Positions 5,562-10,463 of a DNA stretch of 10,463 bases are shown in pieces. This stretch comes from Pseudomonadota bacterium (GTDB lineage: Bacteria > Pseudomonadota > Alphaproteobacteria > Rhizobiales > Devosiaceae). The notes beneath the pieces were generated by a model that saw only the letters and a program-made list of their open reading frames with translations, searched no databases and was not told where the DNA came from. The DNA is taken from the NCBI GenBank assembly GCA_023390785.1, contig JAEWCE010000232.1, forward strand, positions 1 to 10,463, written 5' to 3'. Position numbers and translations under genes: made by a program. Every line of letters begins with the position of its first letter. Positions within the stretch are counted from its first letter, which is position 1.

Positions 5562-8084
5562 ATGTCCCTCACCTTGCCGAAGTTCCAGATTGCGCAGAAG
5601 CTGCCGCTCGCCCTGATCGGCTCGGCGCTGGTGGTGGGTCTCGGCATCGGCGCGGCGGCGTACATGATCGGGCTGCAGACGGTCGAGCAGCAGCGGGCCC
5701 GCAGCTTCGATGCGTCGGTCGAGTCGGCGACCGACCAGGTCGGCTCGTATTTCAAGGACATCTCGGTCGATCTCACCATGTTTGCGGCGCGCGGCGATAC
5801 CGCCACGCAGATCGACAACATGACGCGCTCCTACATCGAGGCGGACGTGCAGGGCAAAGGCTCGGACGTGCTGCAGATGGCCTATATCAAGAACAACCCC
5901 AATCCGCAGTGGGAGCGAGCCAAGGTCGACGGCGTGGGCGCCATCGGCGGCACTTATGACAGCCAGCACAAGCGCTTCCATCCGACCTGGCACAATCTGC
6001 TCGAGCAGAAGGGGTATGAGGACGTCCTGCTGTTCAACTCCGAGGGCATCCTGATCTATTCGGTGCAGAAGAATGCCGATTTCGCCACCAGCTTTGCCAA
6101 GGGCAGCGGCAATCCGCTGTCGGAGGGTCCGGTTGGCGTGCTGATGCGCCAGGCGGCCGCCTTGCAGGAAGGCGAGGTGGCATTCGCCGATTTCAGCTTC
6201 TACGAGCCGGCCGGCCGGCCCGAGAGTTTCATGGCGACGCCCGTGTACAAGGGCAAGACGCTCGACGGCGTGCTGATGTTCGAGATTTCGGCCACCGGCA
6301 TCTCAACCAAGATGCATTCGATCCATGGGCTCGGCCAGTCGGGCGAGGCCGTCATCGTGGGCGCCGACGGGCTGATGCGAACGCAATCGAGCTTCTCGTT
6401 CGATCCCAATGTGCTGATCACGCCGGTGCGCAGCGACATCGTGCAGACGGCCGCGGGCGGGCAGGCGGTCAATGGCGTCATCCCGGATTTCCGCGGCCAG
6501 GCGATGATCGCCAAGGCGGCGCCGTTCGAGTTCGCTGGCACCAAATGGGCCGTGGTGGCGATGCAGTCGGAAGACGAGCTGTTCGCCCCGGTGGTGTCGA
6601 TGCGCAATTGGATGCTGCTGGTCGGCGGCGCCTTGCTGCTGGTCGCCGCGGCAGGCGGTCTGTTGTTCTCGCGCTCGGTGACGAGGCCGATCACCCGGCT
6701 CACCGGGACGATGAAGGCACTGGCGGACGGTCAGCTCGATGTTGAGGTCAAGGGAGCCGGCCGCTCCGACGAGATCGGCGAGATGGCGCGCACCGTCGAA
6801 GTGTTCCGCGAGAATGCGCTCAAGATCACCCACATGACCGACGAGGAGCGGGCGGCCTCCGAACGCCGCCGCGTCGAGCGCACCACAATGATGCAGGCCC
6901 TGCAGCAGGCGTTCGGCCAGGTGGTCGATGCCGCCGTCGCCGGCGACTTCTCCAAGCGCGTCGAGGCCGAGTTCCCCGATCGCGAGCTGAATGTCATTGC
7001 CGCCTCGATCAACAATCTGGTCGAGACGGTGGACCGCGGCCTTGGCGAAACCGGGCGCGTGCTGTCGGCGCTGGCCAATACCGACCTCACGCATCGGGTC
7101 GAGGGCGACTACCAGGGCGCCTTCGCGCAGCTCAAGGCCGACACCAACGCGGTGGCCGAAAAGCTCGGCGAGATCGTCGGGCGATTGAAGGACACCTCGC
7201 GGACGCTGAAGACGGCGACAAGCGAAATCCTGTCGGGCGCCAACGACCTCAGCGAGCGCACCACCAAGCAGGCCGCGACGATCGAGGAGACGTCGGCGGC
7301 GATGGAGCAACTGGCCAACACCGTGCTGCAGAACGCGCAGCGGGCCAAGGATGCGAGCGTCGTCGCAGCGTCGGTGACGCGGACGGCAGAGGAGGGCGGC
7401 GAGGTCATGCTCAAGGCGACGGACGCCATGGAGCGCATCACCGCCTCGTCCGGCAAGATCTCCAATATCATCGGGCTGATCGACGACATTGCCTTCCAGA
7501 CCAACCTGCTGGCGCTCAACGCCTCGGTCGAGGCGGCGCGGGCCGGCGAAGCGGGCAAGGGCTTTGCCGAGGTCGCGGTCGAGGTGCGGCGGCTGGCGCA
7601 GTCGGCAGCGCAGGCCTCGAGCGAGGTGAAGGGGCTGATCGAGCAGTCCGGCGCCGAGGTCAAGACCGGCTCCAAGCTGGTCACCGAGGCGGCGAGCAAG
7701 CTCGAAGCCATGCTGGCGGCCGCGCGCTCGTCCAACGGGCTGATGGATTCGATCGCCAAGGAGAGCCAGGACCAGGCGGCCTCGATCGAGGAGGTCAACG
7801 CCGCGGTCCGCACCATGGACGAGATGACGCAGCACAATGCGGCGCTGGTCGAAGAGACCAATGCCTCGATCGAGCGCACCGAAGAGCAGGCCACCGAACT
7901 CGACCGCATCGTCGAGGTGTTTACCATCGCCAGCCAGGATGCGCCGGCACGGAGCGGCCGTTCGGCGCCAGCACAGGCGTTCGCGCGGGGCATCAAGGGC
8001 CTGCAGGAGCGGGTCAAGACCGCCGCCAAATCCTATCTCGCGCACGGCAATGCCGCCGTCGACAAGGATTGGGAAGAATTCTGA
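5562..8084 (+). CDS. Transmembrane methyl-accepting chemotaxis protein with dCache-like sensor and DWEEF tether
   Basis: This is an 840-residue inner-membrane chemoreceptor. TM1 is about 14-38. A periplasmic region of some 310 residues looks like a double-Cache ligand sensor (YEDVLLFNSEGILIYSV, then GEAVIVGADGLMRTQSSF). TM2 is about 350-370. HAMP begins near 371 (SRSVTRPITRLTGTMKAL), and one or two further HAMP-like units occupy about 446-533. The signalling hairpin has its tip at about 640-680 (FQTNLLALNASVEAARAGE); the following segment is GFAEVAVEVRRLAQ, not the commoner GFAVVADEVR. Likely methylation helices contain Q/E clusters such as KQAATIEETSAAMEQ. A flexible basic linker (790-835) ends in DWEEF, the CheR/CheB-docking pentapeptide. 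The start chosen, ATG 5562, has CGGGAG 10 nt upstream and begins a typical MCP N-terminus. The in-frame ATG at 5481 adds 27 non-conserved residues across a leader hairpin. The ligand is unknown; Cache domains often bind small organic acids or amino acids. Confidence 0.93.
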   Translation: MSLTLPKFQIAQKLPLALIGSALVVGLGIGAAAYMIGLQTVEQQRARSFDASVESATDQVGSYFKDISVDLTMFAARGDTATQIDNMTRSYIEADVQGKGSDVLQMAYIKNNPNPQWERAKVDGVGAIGGTYDSQHKRFHPTWHNLLEQKGYEDVLLFNSEGILIYSVQKNADFATSFAKGSGNPLSEGPVGVLMRQAAALQEGEVAFADFSFYEPAGRPESFMATPVYKGKTLDGVLMFEISATGISTKMHSIHGLGQSGEAVIVGADGLMRTQSSFSFDPNVLITPVRSDIVQTAAGGQAVNGVIPDFRGQAMIAKAAPFEFAGTKWAVVAMQSEDELFAPVVSMRNWMLLVGGALLLVAAAGGLLFSRSVTRPITRLTGTMKALADGQLDVEVKGAGRSDEIGEMARTVEVFRENALKITHMTDEERAASERRRVERTTMMQALQQAFGQVVDAAVAGDFSKRVEAEFPDRELNVIAASINNLVETVDRGLGETGRVLSALANTDLTHRVEGDYQGAFAQLKADTNAVAEKLGEIVGRLKDTSRTLKTATSEILSGANDLSERTTKQAATIEETSAAMEQLANTVLQNAQRAKDASVVAASVTRTAEEGGEVMLKATDAMERITASSGKISNIIGLIDDIAFQTNLLALNASVEAARAGEAGKGFAEVAVEVRRLAQSAAQASSEVKGLIEQSGAEVKTGSKLVTEAASKLEAMLAAARSSNGLMDSIAKESQDQAASIEEVNAAVRTMDEMTQHNAALVEETNASIERTEEQATELDRIVEVFTIASQDAPARSGRSAPAQAFARGIKGLQERVKTAAKSYLAHGNAAVDKDWEEF

Positions 8085-8115
8085 GGCCGAAAGGCTGACA
8101 GCTCCTGACACAGGG

Positions 8116-8138
8116 ATGTGCGATAGAGCATCGCATGT
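8116..8138 (+). promoter_or_regulatory. Hairpin enclosing the DUF1801 start codon
   Basis: ATGTGCGAT (8116-8124) can pair with ATCGCATGT (8130-8138) through 9 bp, two of them G-U, around a 5-nt AGAGC loop. The AUG at 8135-8137 lies inside the stem and no strong Shine-Dalgarno sequence precedes it. At DNA level the exact core is TGCGAT-N5-ATCGCA. It could restrain translation or be an operator-like dyad. Function is unproven. Confidence 0.35.
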
Positions 8139-8497
8139 CCCGCTTCGATCGCGACCTCGATGACCTGCTGACCCGCCGGCCGCCCGGCGTCGCGGCCATG
8201 GCGCGCCGGCTGGTCGCGACCCTGCGCGACATCCGACCGGACCTTGTGGCGACGGTGCGGCTGGGCTGGGGCTCAGTGAACTTCACGCATCCAAGGCTCG
8301 GCTATCTCTGCTGCGTCTACCCGGGCAGGGAGCACGCCGCGCTGGTGTTCGCGGACGGGCGGCTGCTCGACCACCCGCGGCTGGTCGATGACGGCAAGGT
8401 CAAGCGGGTGCGCTGGATCCCGTTCGAGCCGGGCGAGGCGGTCCCGGTCGATGACATCGCCATCCTCCTGGTGGAGGCCATTGCACTTCGCAGCTAA
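8135..8497 (+). CDS. DUF1801-family (YdhG-like) small protein
   Basis: This 120-residue soluble protein resembles DUF1801/YdhG-like proteins: an N-terminal helical part (about 1-33), then a mixed alpha/beta core containing VRLGWGSVNF, GYLCCVYPGREHAALVF, an aliphatic loop GRLLDHP, and a basic KVKRVRWIPF strand near residue 90. The family has no firmly established biochemical role, so none is assigned. The ATG at 8135 keeps the N-terminal helix intact; the next internal Met (residue 22) would remove it. The start codon lies in a potential hairpin and has no clear ribosome binding site, so expression may be low. It lies 50 bp after the receptor gene and 34 bp before mgsA, in the same direction. 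Nothing links it to chemotaxis except position. The family call rests on recalled sequence pattern and is moderate. Confidence 0.7.
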   Translation: MSRFDRDLDDLLTRRPPGVAAMARRLVATLRDIRPDLVATVRLGWGSVNFTHPRLGYLCCVYPGREHAALVFADGRLLDHPRLVDDGKVKRVRWIPFEPGEAVPVDDIAILLVEAIALRS

Positions 8498-8531
8498 GCG
8501 GCTATCAAGGGCTATCGGCTCGGAGGACTGC

Positions 8532-8894
8532 ATGGCCCGCATCGGCCTCGTGGCGCATGACGACAAGAAGGACGAGCTGGTCGCCTGGGCGCTCAACAAC
8601 CGCGAGCGGCTGGCGCGCCACGAATTGTGGGGCACCGGGACCACCGGCGGGCGCGTGATAGACGGCACCGGACTTGCCGTCACCCGGCTCCTCAGCGGCC
8701 CGCTCGGCGGCGACGCACAACTGGGCGCGATGATCGCCGAGGGCCGGCTGGACGCGCTGATCTTCTTCCAGGACCCGTTGACCGCGCTGCCGCACGATGT
8801 CGACGTCAAGGCGCTGACGCGGCTGGCGACGCTCTACAATATCCCCTTCGCGGTCAATCACGCGACCGCCGACGCGGTGCTGGCGGCCTTCTAG
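8532..8894 (+). CDS. mgsA: Methylglyoxal synthase
   Basis: MgsA converts dihydroxyacetone phosphate to methylglyoxal and phosphate, a cytosolic bypass of lower glycolysis used when sugar phosphates accumulate. The 120-residue chain aligns with E. coli MgsA with a constant 10-residue offset and keeps the active-site set: H9 and D10 (LVAHDDKK), the phosphate-binding GTGTTGG (34-40), D61 in SGPLGGD, D81 in FFQDPL, H88 and D91 in LPHDVD. It is shorter than the 152-residue E. coli enzyme, lacking about 10 N-terminal and about 22 C-terminal residues, and ends soon after the conserved ATAD segment. The ATG at 8532 has a strong GGAGG (8522-8526) at 5 nt, which decides the start; a longer open frame to 8388 overlaps the previous gene. 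It may be co-transcribed with the DUF1801 gene. The toxic product means levels are normally controlled, but no regulator is visible. Confidence 0.95.
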   Translation: MARIGLVAHDDKKDELVAWALNNRERLARHELWGTGTTGGRVIDGTGLAVTRLLSGPLGGDAQLGAMIAEGRLDALIFFQDPLTALPHDVDVKALTRLATLYNIPFAVNHATADAVLAAF

Positions 8895-8912
8895 CCGCGA
8901 TGACGTGGTATT

Positions 8913-8936
8913 TTGACCGGACGGTCAACATTGACC
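8913..8936. promoter_or_regulatory. Palindromic operator-like site with a third half-site before livG
   Basis: TTGACCG (8913-8919), GA, CGGTCAA (8922-8928) is a perfect 16-bp interrupted palindrome. A further TTGACC follows at 8931-8936, so three half-sites occur within 24 bp. The form fits a dimeric helix-turn-helix repressor of TetR or similar type, but the regulator cannot be named. The third half-site doubles as a candidate -35 box, so a bound protein would be placed to block transcription of livG. Confidence 0.6.
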
Positions 8937-8959
8937 CGACCGGCCCCATATGTGCTAAG
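8931..8959 (+). promoter_or_regulatory. Candidate promoter for the liv operon
   Basis: TTGACC (8931-8936, five of six matches to the -35 consensus) and GCTAAG (8954-8959, three of six to -10) are separated by 17 bp. A TG motif (8951-8952) one base before the -10 gives an extended -10. It overlaps the operator-like palindrome and lies about 45 bp before the chosen livG start. The -10 is weak, so confidence is limited. Confidence 0.35.
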
Positions 8960-9003
8960 TGCGCCGGACGGGCGGGGAGGCCCGAAATTCAGGCGGGGGC
9001 CGG

Positions 9004-9786
9004 GTGACCATCGACGCAGTTATCGACGTTCAGAACGTCAGCAAGAGCTTTGGCGGCCTGAGAGCGGTGCACGAGTGTTCGCTGCAGGTGAAGCGCGGCT
9101 CGATCACCGGGCTGATCGGTCCGAACGGCGCGGGCAAGTCGACGCTGTTTAACCTCGTCGCCGGCAATATCGTCCCCGACAGCGGCCGTATCGTCTTCGA
9201 CGGGCAGGACATCACCGGCCTGCCGCCCTACGAACTGTTCAGCCGCGGCATGCTGCGGACCTTCCAGATCGCGCATGAATTCTCCAACATGACGGCATTG
9301 GAGAACTTGATGGTCGTCCCCGACAACCAGGTCGGGGAAAGCCTGCTCAAGACCTGGGTGATGCCCGGCGCGGTCAGGTCGCGCGAGCGCGAGGTGCGCG
9401 AGAAGGCCAACGACGTCATCGATTTCCTGAAGCTCGCCCACGTAAAATACGAGCTGGCGGGCAATCTCTCGGGCGGCCAGAAGAAGCTGCTCGAACTCGG
9501 CCGCACGATGATGGTCGACGCCAAGGTGGTGCTGCTCGATGAGGTGGCGGCCGGCGTCAATCGCACGCTCTTGCAGGACCTGGCGGCCAATATCGAACGC
9601 ATGAACCAGGAGCTCGGCTATACCTTCTTCGTCATCGAGCACGACATGGATTTGATCGGCCGTCTCTGCGATCCGGTGATCGTCATGGCGCAGGGCGAAA
9701 AGATCGCGGAGGGCCCGATGCGCGAAATCCGCGCCAATCCGCAGATCATCGAGGCCTATTTCGGCGCCCCAGTGGAAGCCGCCTAG
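9004..9786 (+). CDS. livG: LivG-type ATP-binding subunit of a branched-chain amino acid (HAAT) ABC transporter
   Basis: This is a cytoplasmic ATPase subunit that powers import through a LivHM-type permease. The 260-residue protein shows Walker A GPNGAGKST (39-47), Q-loop Gln88 (RTFQIAHEF), signature LSGGQ (155-159), Walker B VVLLDE (175-180) and switch His213 (VIEHDMD). The long insert between Q-loop and signature, the RTFQ segment, and VIEHDMD followed by a C-terminal AYFG are LivG features. After Walker B it reads DEVAAGVN where LivG usually has DEPAAGLN, a mild substitution that leaves the catalytic Glu intact. The start is taken as GTG 9004, preceded by a purine/GC-rich GGCGGGGGCCGG; a GTG at 8959 is possible but adds 15 unrelated residues and overlaps the candidate -10. 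livF begins at the next base after the stop. Substrate could be branched-chain amino acids, amides or urea; HAAT ATPases do not reveal it. Confidence 0.93.
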   Translation: MTIDAVIDVQNVSKSFGGLRAVHECSLQVKRGSITGLIGPNGAGKSTLFNLVAGNIVPDSGRIVFDGQDITGLPPYELFSRGMLRTFQIAHEFSNMTALENLMVVPDNQVGESLLKTWVMPGAVRSREREVREKANDVIDFLKLAHVKYELAGNLSGGQKKLLELGRTMMVDAKVVLLDEVAAGVNRTLLQDLAANIERMNQELGYTFFVIEHDMDLIGRLCDPVIVMAQGEKIAEGPMREIRANPQIIEAYFGAPVEAA

Positions 9787-10463
9787 ATGCCCCTGATCGA
9801 AGTCAAGAACGTCGTCGGCGGCTATGGCGGCGCGCCCATCCTCAACGGCGTCAACCTCGCCATCGAACAGAGCGACATCGGCGTCATCGTCGGCCCCAAC
9901 GGCGCCGGCAAGTCGACGACGCTGAAGGCGATCTTCGGGCTGCTGAAGGTCACCTCGGGCTCGATTACCTTCGAGGGGCACGATATTGCCAATGCGCTGC
10001 CCGACCGGCTGGTGCCGCTGGGGCTCAGCTTCGTGCCGCAGGAAAAGAACGTCTTCACCTCGCTGACGGTCGAAGAGAACCTCGAAATGGGCGCCTTCAC
10101 CCGGCGCGACGACATCACCGGCACGCGCGACGAGATCTACGCCATGTTCCCCGTGCTCAAGGAGAAGCGGCGGCAGCCCGCGGGCGAACTCAGCGGCGGG
10201 CAGCGGCAGATGGTGGCGATGGGGCGTGCCCTGATGAGCAAGCCCAAGCTGCTGCTGCTCGACGAGCCCTCAGCGGGCCTCAGCCCGCGCTACGTGCTCG
10301 AGATCTTCGAGCACATCGTCACCGTCAACAAGGCGGGCGTCGCCATCCTGATGGTCGAACAGAATGCGCGGCAGGCGCTGGCGTTCGCCTCCAGGGGTTT
10401 CGTTCTGGCGCAGGGCGCCAACCGCTTCACCGGAACCGGGCCCGAGCTGATCGCCGATCCCGA
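9787..10463 (+). CDS. livF: LivF-type ATP-binding subunit, 3' end cut by window edge
   Basis: This is the second ATPase of the same HAAT-type importer, which normally forms a LivF-LivG dimer under the permease pair. The visible 225 residues contain Walker A GPNGAGKST (36-44), the Q-loop in SFVPQEKNVF, the LTVEENLEMGAF segment typical of LivF, signature LSGGQRQMVAMGRALM, Walker B LLLLDEP followed by SAGLSP, and ILMVEQNARQAL, in which Gln replaces the switch His, as is usual in LivF. The frame is still open at 10463, and from the usual family length only about 10-15 residues are missing. The ATG directly abuts the livG stop (TAGATG), so translation is probably coupled. Permease and periplasmic binding-protein genes are not in the window; if the operon is complete they should follow to the right. 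Confidence 0.95.
   Translation, partial: MPLIEVKNVVGGYGGAPILNGVNLAIEQSDIGVIVGPNGAGKSTTLKAIFGLLKVTSGSITFEGHDIANALPDRLVPLGLSFVPQEKNVFTSLTVEENLEMGAFTRRDDITGTRDEIYAMFPVLKEKRRQPAGELSGGQRQMVAMGRALMSKPKLLLLDEPSAGLSPRYVLEIFEHIVTVNKAGVAILMVEQNARQALAFASRGFVLAQGANRFTGTGPELIADP

Noticed and set aside
6303..8111. 602-codon open frame antisense to the large receptor gene
   Set aside because: It mirrors the codon periodicity of a well-supported MCP gene in GC-rich DNA, is rich in Arg/His/Gly runs, and shows no recognisable domain.
8989..9981. 330-codon minus-strand frame opposite livG and livF
   Set aside because: It is antisense to two ABC ATPases with every motif intact and spans their junction; no family signal.

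Overview
The window is high-GC DNA that reads as an alphaproteobacterium, most likely Hyphomicrobiales (Rhizobiales). A Devosia-type lineage is my best guess, but no marker gene here proves it. The reasons are a che gene set with CheD, a candidate CheT-like small phosphatase of the kind known from Sinorhizobium, receptors ending in a xWxxF pentapeptide, and rhizobial-style LivG/LivF ATPases.

Positions 1-229 hold, at most, the 5' end of an unrecognised minus-strand gene and two tandem hairpins. A small minus-strand gene (583-230) encodes a 117-residue helical protein with a CheZ/CheT-like DxxxQ phosphatase motif. It is transcribed away from the chemotaxis operon. The shared 179-bp divergent promoter region (584-762) holds a tandem 12-bp direct repeat and a weak CtrA-like dyad.

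The plus-strand chemotaxis block follows: cheD (deamidase), a receptor-like protein with a membrane hairpin and a cytoplasmic PAS-like domain, cheR (methyltransferase), cheB (methylesterase/deamidase) and cheY (single-domain regulator). The receptor-like gene, cheR and cheB are linked by two ATGA stop/start overlaps, which indicates translational coupling; cheY has its own leader. Next is a large transmembrane receptor (840 aa, double-Cache-like sensor, HAMP repeats, C-terminal DWEEF tether) with its own probable promoter and a structured leader. CheA and CheW are not in the window. The genes here therefore supply adaptation (CheR, CheB, CheD), signal output (CheY), probable signal termination (the DxxxQ protein) and two receptors, and depend on a kinase/coupler pair encoded elsewhere.

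Downstream are two metabolic genes, a DUF1801 protein and a methylglyoxal synthase with all catalytic residues conserved. A palindromic operator-like site comes next, overlapping a candidate promoter. Last is the start of a branched-chain-amino-acid-type (HAAT) ABC transporter operon: livG complete and livF cut by the window edge. The ATPase genes come first, so permeases and the binding protein, if linked, should lie to the right.

Most of the window is a recognisable chemotaxis locus. The least ordinary items are the divergent DxxxQ protein, the matching acidic -LF C-termini on that protein and on CheD, the tandem repeat in their shared promoter region, the TM-hairpin/PAS receptor in the adaptation operon, and the three-half-site operator before livG.
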